A stretch of DNA of 64,000 nt from Pulicaria dysenterica (Eukaryota > Streptophyta > Magnoliopsida > Asterales > Asteraceae): positions 115,956,909 to 116,020,908 of the forward strand of contig OX359288.1 of NCBI GenBank assembly GCA_947179395.2, written 5' to 3'. Made by a program: the position numbers and the translations under genes. Each line of letters begins with the position of its first letter. Position 1 is the first letter of the stretch. Shown here piece after piece: positions 1-9,947 of this stretch. The notes beneath the pieces were generated by a model that worked only from the letters and a program-made list of their open reading frames with translations, did not search any database and had not been told where the DNA came from.

Positions 1-2870
1 AAAGCATAACACTGTCGGACATTAATCTTGACATAAAATGGCAAATTTTTCTTGAAAGATTTTGTACGTATTCAAACAAGATCAAAGACAACTCTTGATC
101 TATGAGATGCAAATTATTATACGATCTTTCTTTATAAAAGATGTATCTTGAGTTGCAGAGGAGTGAACGAAAAGCATAGAAAAGGGAATTAGCAAAGGTG
201 GTGCATCATAATATATGATTTAACTGATAGTGGTAGGATAGTAAGATAAGTGTGAATGAAGCTTGCCTTTTATAGTAATCTTTGTCATCCATGTGTTCAA
301 GATATGTGAATAGTGTCAAAAAATGTACAACCATATGATGCATGAGATACAAGTTTAGATATATTGGCCGTGAATAGTGAGAATGGTCTGGTTGGCAGTA
401 GGACATTAATTGATTGTTGTGGTTTTGGTGGTTTGTATTGGAGAAAAGGGCTCCAATGGAAGTGGAACCATGCACCATATGAATTTTTTAATGTGGAGGA
501 CAAGTAGGGTAAGCAACAAGGGAGAGCAAAGGTATCTTTATATCATTTTCTCTTTAGTGGTTTTAAAGCCATAAGTTTTTGCTATGTATTGTGGGGGCAA
601 ATGATGCTCAAAGTTCCCTTGGAATTTTGTTATTTTTTCAAACTTCTACTTTCATGATAAGGATTAGATATCAATGTGATATGTTGCCTTGAATTGTTCT
701 AATCATTTATTTAAAAAGAAGAGGTTTGGCAAATTGGTTTGATAACTTATTAAAAAACGAATAATCTTTTGGTGCATAGGAAATTATTTTTAGTGGCAAT
801 GAAAAAGTCGGTAAAAAGCATAAACTAAAAGTGAGTAAATATGCTATTGATAATTATATACCTATTAATCTATTATACTACGTACTAGTTTAAATCCCCG
901 AGTAACATATGGGATCGTTTAAAAAATAATAAATATATATTAAGCATTAATATACGATATTAAATACTTATAAAACGTAAAAAAATGAGTGTTAAAATAA
1001 CGACAGATGCCGTCAATTCGAAGATCAGTGATGGAAACACCGCGAAAGGAGAGAGCAGACGTGATTACAAAAATGTGGTATCAATTCTTGTACAAGTTAT
1101 CGAGAATTATATTTACAATTATAAGTAATAAGGTCAAATGTTTATTGTTATAATAAAAAAGAATTTTAAATAATTTTAAAATACTTTAAAATAATAGAAC
1201 TAAAAATGGTTAAATATGATAATTTGGAATGTTATAAGAGATATATATGTTATTTATAGATTAGATGGACAAATACGATATTTTATAGTTTAAGAATGAT
1301 ATATATTAAATTATTTATAATAATCTTGATTAATCTAAAGAATTTTAACTTTTAAAAGTCAAGGTCAAATTAAATTTTCAAGTTATCTAAAAGGTAAAAA
1401 ACTATTACTTAATTCAAAAAATATTCATTATTAATATTTATATGAAAAAGGATAAAGAAAGAAGCACGATTTTGAAATAGATTATAATTTATTGAATTTT
1501 TTTGATATTAATGATTGTTTAATTGTTTATAATTTTTTGATATTTATCATTGATTTAATTAAGTGTTATCTTTATCTAATCTACGTTTGACTCTAACAAG
1601 TCACAATCAAAATTTCAAAATTAAATGAATTAATGGCTAAGATTAAATCTTTTATTGAATGAAAAGTCCAAATAATGTAATAAGTTATTTCAAAATAGTC
1701 TTATATATATATTAAATGAAAAGTCCAAATAATATAATAACTTATTTCAAAGTAGTCTTTTATATATATTAGAAGATAGTGATACAAAACAAGAATCTAA
1801 AAAGAATCTGACCTTTTAGGCTTTTAGCATATGAATCTCTTACAAAAAAAAATTCAACAAAACTCAAAATAATATGTTTTTTACCATATATCAATGTAAA
1901 TTTCAATGTGAAACTTAAATATATAATAAATTAATATATTGATAACATAAAAAACAAAAGATGAATTTTTTTTCTTTTTGATATACTTATAGATTTGCAT
2001 GTCGATAGTTGTGTAACGATCAAAACAAGAATCGAACTTGAAACCTTAATAAAGACTATGCGGATAACAAAACAAGATAAACACGATATCAAGATATAAC
2101 GTAGTGAACAATCATGGTCACGACCTACGTCCACGGGCAGGAGACTGTTTTATTATAACTAAAGAGTTTATATATATATCACCTCAAAGATGCAAGATCA
2201 AATAAAATTTGGCTATGATATTTATGAATACAAACTAAAATTCCTAATCCTAATTTAATTCAACTAGGCAATAACAAGCAGCAACAATTTTAAACACAGA
2301 TTGGTCATATTTCAAATTAAGATAACCATGCAAATTCAAATTTTAGAATATCACTTATCCACACCCGTGCAACCGTCATTTGAAGTAATTAATTATTCAA
2401 AACAGGCGATCTATGTTAATGTTGAGCTTCCGTTACTTTATGTCGTGAACCGTCTTTTTTTATGTGAACCATCTTGCTCAAACTAAGATCCGACATCATA
2501 GACTTCACGTCAAGCTCCTCCTTAATTAGATTCGAGTTTCAATATCAAACTACAAAGTTCAAGTATTGATATGTGATCCGATAGTTCTTGGTGAAAATTG
2601 TCCAGCGGATTAGTACACACATATGATCAGCACTCAGCAACTCACACACACATCCTCGGAAACGAAGACCTGATACAACAACTCACACACACATCAGCAA
2701 CTCACACACATGAGATGGTTGCATTAGGAAATAAAATGAGATAATTAATAAAAAAATTCTAAAAATAAAATGATGACATCATAACTTCATTCTTTTTAAT
2801 ACATAATGAAAATTAAAGATGAAAGATTAAAAATTTTATGTGAACAATACTTCTACAACTAATTAACTAA
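1..2870. other. Intergenic, AT-rich, no gene recognised
   Basis: No open reading frame here resembles a known protein, and those longer than 60 codons look random. The stretch holds a 57-bp tandem duplication (1658-1771), three imperfect copies of a CAGCAACTCACACACA-type motif around 2628-2710, and a segment at about 1000-1400 that resembles a segment at about 25,760-26,100, which suggests an old dispersed repeat. Confidence 0.6.
1658..1771. repeat. 57-bp tandem duplication
   Basis: Two adjacent copies begin AATGAAAAGTCCAAATAAT at 1658 and 1715 and run through TTATTTCAAAATAGTC and a TATATATA tail. They differ by a few substitutions. Confidence 0.8.
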
Positions 2871-4310
2871 AGGGCAAATTGCCGAAAAAAGTAACGTAAT
2901 TGTCCATTTTTTTCAATTAAGGTAACGTAATTTTTTTTTTGCCGAAAAATGATTACAAATTTCAATTTTTAACAAAAAAGGTAATGGTGACCTGATTGAC
3001 TCTCCGACTGCCTAGTCAGCAGGTTACAATTAATTTGACAATCTATGTGGCACTCCACGTAAACACTACATCACCATCTTTGATGACATGCTAATCCGCA
3101 TCATTATCATGTCATACTTACCATTTTTAACTAAATTATTAATTAATTTAGGTTAGTATTACTGTTTTTTTTGTTTGGTTTATTATTTTTTTTAATAAAT
3201 TATTAATTAATTATGTTTAATATATTTTCTTCTCTCTTTCTTTCTGGTTAGACCACCGTGAACCATCACCATCCACATGAACACAATACTCAAACACTCG
3301 AACACAACTCAAGAACATCTAAAACCTGTAGATCTGGAACTTGAAGAACAGAAAGAGAGAGAGAGAGAGATCTGAAACTTGATTCAAACGAGGATTTAAA
3401 TCGGCCTCAAAGAAAACCCGAAATCATTCACAGATCTAAACGAAGAACAATATACATGCACACACCAGCAAACAAGGATTTAGATCTGCTTCAAGATTCA
3501 ACCATCGATTCAAAACTTTGCATAGATCTGGACCAAACAAGATTTGGGAAAAAACCTTATCGGAGAACCCTAAATCTTGTTCAGATACGCACCTCCACCG
3601 CCGCCGTAGCTCCACCGCCACCATCGCAGCGTCGCTTCACGACCATTAACAACGCCACCGTCGTTCCCCCGTCGCTTCACAAGCTTCACCACCGCAGCGT
3701 CGCTTCACGACCATCAACAACCATCGCACCACCGCCACGATGGTTCTTCAAAGTTCAGATCTGCTAACCATCGTCTCTGCTCCTTCAGATCTGCTCTCCA
3801 GATCTGTTCTTCAATATCTGCTCTCCGGATATGTTCTTCAAGATCTGCTCTCCATATCGATTCGTATGTTCAAGATATGTGTCCGTATGTTCGAATCTGA
3901 GATTAGAGTTCTTCATATCTTCATATCTCGAGATTAGAGTTTGTTGGTTTTCCAGATCTGAGATCCGAGATTAGACGGTGGTGATGGTTCATGCCGGTGG
4001 TGGTTCACGGTGGAACCGTCTTGAGAGAGAGAGGAGAGAGAGGAAGAAAGCTTTAGAGAGAGAGTGTGTGATTAGTTATATGTATTATAATTATTATATT
4101 TAAAGATTTTTTTGAAATTAAATAAAAATGCCACATCAGAAAATAAGTTGCCACCTGAACTAAATGTTAACCGGTAACCTGGACTTCCGGTTACCGGTTC
4201 CCTTTTTTGTTAAAAATTGAAATTTGTAATCCTTTTTCGACAAAAAAAAATTACATTACCCTGATTGAAAAAAATGGACAATTACGTTACCTTTTTCGGC
4301 AATTTGCCCT
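2871..4310. mobile_element. MULE-like non-autonomous TIR element, family 1
   Basis: The left end reads AGGGCAAATTGCCGAAAAA, and the right end is its inverted match, finishing CGGCAATTTGCCCT. The inverted ends extend about 110 bp, through GTAACGTAATTGTCCATTTT and TTTCAATTTTTAACAAAAAA. The 7-bp sequence TAACTAA lies immediately outside both ends (2864-2870 and 4311-4317); MULEs normally make 9 bp, so the duplication may be partly eroded. Inside, a CT-rich left arm (about 3228-3245) mirrors a GA-rich right arm (about 4022-4075), and AACCATCACCATCC-type sequence occurs inverted in both. No transposase is visible. The open frames in the core (for example 3456-3767) are low-complexity Pro/Thr/Ser translations and are not called as genes. 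Long TIRs and a near-9-bp duplication fit Mutator-like elements; the superfamily is inferred. Confidence 0.75.
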
Positions 4311-5693
4311 TAACTAAATCACACTTTCCTTATGGTGTTTGTACTTCCACTACGTACTACATCTACATTGTTGCATGCGTACCAGTTTTCAGATCTATTG
4401 GGACCCTCTTATGCAACCATATCTATGGGGAGGGGGCTTTATAAGTCCAAAATAAATAGCACTGGTTCAAATTCATTTGTAATAAAATTTTATGTTCGAC
4501 GAGTTAAAGTCGTTATGTGTTTTTTTCTAGATTAGGATTTCTAACTTTCGATTTCATATATATGGGTTCAAATGGATCGATATGTGTATCCAAATCGACA
4601 AGTTAGAATTTCTGATGTCAAATTGATCTGTGTTTCTGTATTTGTTTGTGTTAAAATTTGAGATTAAGAAAGAGTTTGAAATCAAATTGATAATGTTTCT
4701 TCGAATGGCAAGCACACGGATGATGAAACTCAAGGTATTCACAAACAAAAAGATTTATGATGTAACTCATAGCATGTGAGTAGGTTTTTTCAATCAAACG
4801 TTGATCTTGAAATCCAATGAACATTTATGGCCAAGAAGCTTGATTAGAGATAAAAAAATTTGAATACAATTTGAGAGATGATGATTTTTTCACAACAATA
4901 ATTTGTTATACGCAATTTATAAAAGTGCTTATTTGTATCATAATACAGTTAACATGTGGATGAGAAAAATGAATGATAGCTTTGTAGGTGGTAAAAATCA
5001 TAACTATTATGTATGACAAAATAGTGTTATGTTTAAAATCACAGGTCATACATTCTATATGTTAGTCATTAAAAATCCATTTAAGACAAGTTAAGCCTTG
5101 AGTTTTGACCTCCTAATCAACTTCTGTGTAAGGGTTAACGTGTGGGTTGACGAGCTTGGGACAAATTCATATGATAAAAGCATTAAATTGAAATGTATAA
5201 TAAGCTAATAGAAGATTAATTAAGACTAAACTTTTCGTATGGAATCAGATTAAAAAGGTGTTTGAAGCCTGTTTTGTTAATTAATAATTAATAATTAATA
5301 ATTAGTAATAATATAATAGATGAATGGATGCAAGTCGGAATCAAAATTTGATGTTTAGGTTTGGATAGTGGCCCTTAATGCGTGGGTGTGCGCGCACGTG
5401 ATGACAGGAATTGGTCCACAATCTTGATGGCTTTTGTCTTTTACAGCTTGGAATAGTCTCATTCTCAAGGTAGCTTAACATAGCCCATTAGCCCCCATGG
5501 AAACTGCACTGTCACATTCACCTTAATTCCACCAATTTTTTGTGCAAACCTCACTATTAATTAATGTGGTCACAATTTGCTGATCGAGATATATAACATA
5601 TGCTTCAATGCTTGTATCTTTATTCTTTTTAATAATAACTTTGAGATGTTATATATTTGTACTATAAGATAGAAGAAAAAGAACTAGTGTCAA
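4311..5693. other. Intergenic, no gene recognised
   Basis: AT-rich sequence without a supported gene. It contains a short TTAATAATTAATAATTAATAA simple-sequence tract at about 5276-5310. Confidence 0.55.
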
Positions 5694-6020
5694 TCTATAT
5701 ATCTATATAAAATGCATGCAAATTTTTCAAAAATAAACATAAATTGAGTCTTAATTAATCAATCATAACCTTCAATTTCAAAATTATTTCATTCTCAAAA
5801 TAATTTTGAAAAGATTAAAAACTTGGATAAGAAATTTTAATTTCAAATTATTCAATTTCAATTTCGAAATATTAATTTTAAATCTATTGGGAGGGGGTTA
5901 GATGAATAATTTGAGGGGGTTTAATAAAACATATAAGGTGTTTTAAGAAAATGTGAGGGGGTTTTATAAAAATTGTATACTAATGTAATTAATTATAAGT
6001 TGTTTATAAATTATTTTTAG

Positions 6021-6722
6021 TAGAAAATGGATCAATATAGAACCATTATTTAAACATAGAACCATAGAACCAATCTGGACCATTGAATCATCAAAATCAA
6101 TTATTGAGATTAAGGATGGCATAATTGTAATTACCTCCCAACAAACCCACGTTTTTAATTAAAAAATACCCCCCAAAACTTTAAATTGTCATAACTTTTT
6201 AAGTTTTGTGAATTTTAAAAAAAAAATTATACCAATATTTTAGTTTTTTAATCCTCTTTCAATCAAGACCACTCTTGCCATATTTTTCAAATTTTTTTAT
6301 GAAAATGCAAATTTTGTTTTGCATTTTAGGTTGCATTTTCAGTTAGTTCTTGTTTGCATTTTCAGTATTGGTTTCAAAATTTGCATTTTTGGAAGCATAT
6401 GCATAACTTGCATTTTTGCATTTTTGCATTTTCAAATGAAACCCAGGTAAAAATGCATATTTTGAAAATTTTGCATTTTCAAAAAAAAAATAAAGTTTCA
6501 GAAATATATCAAGTCTGGTTTTGTTTGAAAGAGGACGAAGAACTGAATCTAACGATATACTTTTTTTGTTAAAATTCTTAAAAACGAATGAATTATGATC
6601 ATTTAAAGATTGAGGGTTTTTTTTTTAAAGTTTGTTGGAAGGGAGGGGGAAGCCACGTGTCATCACCTAAAGTGGTTCTTTAAGTTCTATGTTTAAGTAA
6701 GGTTCTATGTGTAACCTTACCC
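6021..6722. mobile_element. TIR-type element nested in Helitron copy A
   Basis: Alignment with the 52.2-kb Helitron copy shows this block is extra. ATTTTTAG flanks it on both sides (6013-6020 and 6723-6730), an 8-bp target duplication. Its ends are imperfectly inverted: a motif of the type TATAGAACCATTATTTAAAC near the left end faces GTTTAAGTAAGGTTCTATGT near the right. An 8-bp duplication would suit hAT-like elements, but the terminal bases do not pair well, so the superfamily is open. It encodes nothing recognisable. Confidence 0.6.
6305..6490. repeat. GCATTTT-rich degenerate array
   Basis: About ten copies of TTTGCATTTT or its variants lie within about 185 bp, in the middle of the nested element. 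Spacing is irregular (about 9 to 40 bp), so this is not a simple microsatellite. Confidence 0.7.
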
Positions 6723-7198
6723 ATTTTTAGTAACTTGTGATATATTTTGTTTAGGGGAAAAATAATTATATATTTACGACCGTCTTATTTTTATCTACGT
6801 TTTGGTATAAATTTTATTGTAATATGACACTTTTTTTAAATTAGTATATTCTCATCACAAAGGTGATATTTCATTTACTGTATCATTTTTATTTAAAAAT
6901 TTTAATATCTCAAATACACTTTCGAAATACTCGTACGTGCACGGGTCCAATAAACTAGTTCTTATAAACGAATCAATTTGTAACGAAATTCAATCTCACT
7001 ACAAACTCATATTATCGGTAGCAGGTTTTGATATTGCAACTTGTATTCTTCAATCGCTTGATATTTGTTTCCATCACCAAAGGCTTTTGGGTTTGAAACT
7101 TAAGCAGTGTTAATTTATCAAGTTAAAAAAAACATTATATTATATTGATTTATTTGTTTATTAATGTTATAAAGAATGAAATCTACCTTATCTATTAT

Positions 7199-7678
7199 CT
7201 ATATACTATCTATATAAATCATTTAACACTCTTTTTCCTTCCAACTTTTAAGAACTTCTTAAAATTATGTCAATCTTTAATCTTCACCCTTCATTTTATC
7301 TAAATTAATCTCATTCACTCAATTTTTAACCATTTCTCTTTCCTAATAAACTTTAACTTTTTATTTTTTTTAAATATATTCTCCCACCTCTTATACAATA
7401 CAATTATCCACCCACATCAATATAATTTTCAAAATTTTATTAACTTCTCTCTTCTTATTTGATAAATATAAATCTTTTTTAATTTTTTAATGTTTTTTAG
7501 AATTTATTTTTAAAATTAATTAAATAGTTGATACAAATATAAGAAAGATTAAAGAAAAAAATGGACATGTTACTGATATTTTTTTCGTGACATTGAATTA
7601 CGTGTTACATCATTGACAATGACATGTTGCAAAACAGAAATTATTTACCGCCGCAACATTGAGCGGATACATTACTAG
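7199..7678 (+). mobile_element. Small Helitron-like element
   Basis: The start TCTATATACTATCTATATAA follows a host A, and the end ATTACTAG precedes a host T. A short hairpin (CCGC at 7651-7654 with GCGG at 7662-7665) sits 13 bases before the end. The 480-bp body is AT-rich and non-coding. The ends resemble the other two Helitrons in style but not in full sequence. The short stem makes the call moderate. Confidence 0.5.
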
Positions 7679-8484
7679 TATTGATATAATAACGTAACAC
7701 ATTTATATGCATTTGTCATAGACACATTAAACATAAAATAAACAAGTATGACGTATGTAAATTAAACAAGATACGGATAAGGCTTCTTAGATAAAAACAA
7801 GCAAACAAAGAACATTAACTAATTTCAAATGTTATTTCAAGCATGCCCATATATCCGATCAACTGATCAAGACACATCAATCTTAATATAGCATATCAAT
7901 CAATCCTACAATAAATCAATACTCGTGTGACACATGTTGCGGACACCCACATTACTACCCTAGCTAGTCTAATATTGCCTATTGGTTCATGATAGACATT
8001 TAAATATGCATAATGCATCTTAACATGGTTGGTTTGGATTGTTTCACCAAAACAAACAAATGTGTTTAGTTGCTATCTTTTACTTTGCACCATACATGCT
8101 AAAGTCACAATTCATGGCCAGTATTTGCCCATGAGTATACCTCCATAGGCTTTGCCCAAGGCTTCTAGCTTAGACCCATCTAAATTCTAACAGAATATGA
8201 TATTCATTGGTGTTAGGGTACTTTCCTTTGTTTAATTAAGGACATGTAATAAATATGCGTGATTGATACGAAGAGGGTAAAAATAAGTGGTTTAAGTTTG
8301 GATATTGGCCATCGTGACCCATGTTTATCTTAAGGACGACACAACAAGGCCGTACAACATTTATTAATTAACAATTTAACATCTCAAGATGGTTTTAGAT
8401 AATTTCATAACAGCATTAAATTTGATGCGACATATAATTTAATTTAAGTTATAAAATTGATTCATATGTATCTCATTATGCTTA
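7679..8484. other. Intergenic, no gene recognised
   Basis: No supported gene or clear repeat boundary. The stretch leads into the degraded LINE-type coding remnant that begins near 8485. Confidence 0.5.
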
Positions 8485-8604
8485 TATATAAGTGCTTTAA
8501 GTTGGGATGCCAATCCCATCGATTTTATGTCCAATTTGTGGGAGAGAACATGAGAACAAAGACCATTTGTTCTATGCTTGTTCGGTAGTGAAGGGTGTAC
8601 GGAA
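8485..8604 (+). pseudogene. LINE-type reverse transcriptase remnant, zinc-binding region (fragment A, part 1)
   Basis: The frame from 8507 reads PSILCPICGREHENKDHLFY followed by ACSVV. This matches the C-x2-C...E-x-x-DHLF-x-x-C pattern of the zinc-binding domain (zf-RVT) that follows reverse transcriptase in plant LINEs. The reading is broken by a TRIM (8605-8942) and an LTR element (8981-13676). Host sequence between and beyond those insertions (8943-8980, 13,677-13,930) appears to continue the same relic. Only the C-terminal end of the LINE protein is represented. Confidence 0.6.
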
Positions 8605-8719
8605 TGTTGAGTAATGTTCCACATTGGATGAAAAGTGACTTTGTAATGAGTTTTATAAGGGTTCTGGGCTACTCCTCTCATAACCAATTGGTTTTGAGTT
8701 GGAACCTCACAAACTTACA
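8605..8719 (+). repeat. TRIM 5' LTR
   Basis: 115-bp terminal repeat, TG...CA, abutting the primer-binding site directly. Confidence 0.92.
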
Positions 8720-8731
8720 TGGTATCAGAGC
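8720..8731 (+). promoter_or_regulatory. TRIM primer-binding site
   Basis: TGGTATCAGAGC, complementary to the 3' end of initiator tRNA-Met, begins at the first base after the 5' LTR. Confidence 0.9.
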
Positions 8732-8827
8732 AAAGTTCACCTATGATTGGTCAAAAGGCCACACGAACTCCACGTAACCCATAAGTATCCACGTGTTAGA
8801 CGCGAGAACGCCACATGTGAGGGGACG

Positions 8828-8942
8828 TGTTGAGTAATGTCCCACATTGGACGAAGAGTGACTTTGTAATGTGCTTTATAAGGGTCCCGGGCTACTCCTC
8901 TCATAACCAATTGGTTTTGAGTTGGAACCCCACAAACTTATA
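8828..8942 (+). repeat. TRIM 3' LTR
   Basis: 115-bp copy of the 5' repeat, about 92 percent identical by eye; its terminal CA has become TA. Confidence 0.92.
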
Positions 8943-8980
8943 CGGAATAGGTTTTTGAATTGGTGATGTTTATTTACCGG

Positions 8981-9252
8981 TGTTAGGTCCTAAATTGTGT
9001 TCAATATATTTTAGTGGAGTTTAGTGTTACATGTAACATTAGTGATAGTATAGGGTAGCTTATGTAAATACCCAAGGGGTATAAGTACTACTTGGCTAGC
9101 CCTATTCTAATTAAGCTTTCATTTAATCGAATACTGTGTTCTTGGCCGTAATTGCTCTCGTACGTTATATACATTCTTACTACCAAGAACTTTATCATTA
9201 TGTATTGATTGCTTCAATGTTTGATTGATACTTGATACAATTGGGTCCTACA
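8981..9252 (+). repeat. 5' LTR
   Basis: 272 bp. The first ~150 and the last ~65 bases match the 3' LTR almost exactly, while about 9125-9184 is strongly diverged. Confidence 0.93.
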
Positions 9253-9254
9253 AT

Positions 9255-9266
9255 TGGTATCAGAGC
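9255..9266 (+). promoter_or_regulatory. Primer-binding site, tRNA-Met type
   Basis: TGGTATCAGAGC lies two bases after the 5' LTR; it would prime minus-strand synthesis with initiator tRNA-Met. Confidence 0.9.
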
Positions 9267-9517
9267 CAAAGAGTGAATCAAAGGTTAGTTTTCTTTATCT
9301 CTCTCGACAGAAGTTTTTTTTTCCCGTCGACTAGGGTTCATGCGTATATCTTTTTTAGGGCTTAATTTCTTATTGTTATTTGATGTTTGATGCAAATTGA
9401 TTGTTACATTTGTTAAGATTGGTGTTTTTTTTGAGATTTGGTTTGAAACTACTTGGTTTGATTGTGATTCTTGAGTTGCAAATCGATCGACAGGTCTGCA
9501 CGTATGTCGACTAGGGT

Positions 9518-9870
9518 TTTCTACACTTCGCTAAGTCACTTCGCAAAACCCTAACCTCACCCCGCTTAGTTACTTAGCTAACCTCACTTCGCTAGGTGAC
9601 TCTAAGTGACTTCGCTAAGCCTCTTCGCTAAGCACTACTTTGCTAAGTTACTCTGCAACTTCGCTAAGCCTCACTTCGCTAAGCTATTAACTTTGCTAAG
9701 CCACTTCGCTAAGTTAACTTCGCTAGCTCACCTAGCCAACCATACTTCGCTAACTCACTTAGCCAACCTTACTTCGCTACCACACTTAGCCAACCATTCT
9801 AGCCAACTATACCTAGCCAACTTTATCTAGCCAACCTACTTAGCCAACCTACCTTTACCTTTCACTCTAA
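9518..9870 (+). repeat. Degenerate TTCGCTAAG / TTAGCCAAC repeats in the element leader
   Basis: Between the primer-binding site and the ORF, about 350 bp consists of irregular repeats. The first part is built on CACTTCGCTAAG; the second shifts to CACTTAGCCAACC and TCTAGCCAAC. Spacing is roughly 10-25 bp. Translation gives monotonous Leu/Ala/Lys/His text and does not look like a protein, so a non-coding leader repeat is the likelier reading. Confidence 0.8.
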
Positions 9871-9947
9871 GATCCAATTTCAAGTATCATTTAGGACTTT
9901 CAACTTTCTGAGCCAAATATTCTGAAAAAGTCACAAATCTGCCAATC

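Larger units (their letters stand above)
5694..6958 (+). mobile_element. Non-autonomous Helitron, copy A (interrupted)
   Basis: The element starts TCTATATATCTATATAAAAT after a host A and ends in CTAG before a host T, the insertion rule of Helitrons. Just upstream of the end is an imperfect palindrome, CGTACGTGCACGGGT, the subterminal hairpin position. A second copy at 52,178-52,950 aligns along both ends, including TACGACCGTCT, the GAGGGGGTTT motifs and the final 100 bp. Relative to that copy, this one lacks the helicase remnant and carries a 702-bp insertion (6021-6722). No Rep/helicase coding remains. Confidence 0.75.
8605..8942 (+). mobile_element. TRIM (terminal-repeat retrotransposon in miniature), complete
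   Basis: Two 115-bp direct repeats (8605-8719 and 8828-8942) starting TGTTGAGTAATGT enclose only 108 bp. The base after the left repeat begins TGGTATCAGAGC (8720-8731), the usual primer-binding site complementary to initiator tRNA-Met. GTGAGGGGACG precedes the right repeat as a polypurine tract. CGGAA flanks the whole unit (8600-8604 and 8943-8947), a perfect 5-bp target duplication. The repeats differ at roughly nine positions, and the right one ends TA rather than CA. The element encodes nothing, so it must have moved using proteins of another LTR element. A truncated relative lies at 24,190-24,352 on the other strand. Confidence 0.92.

Noticed and set aside
3456..3767. 103-codon frame in the family 1 element core
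   Set aside because: Low-complexity Pro/Ser/Thr translation from repeated AGATCT and CCACCG motifs, no domain.
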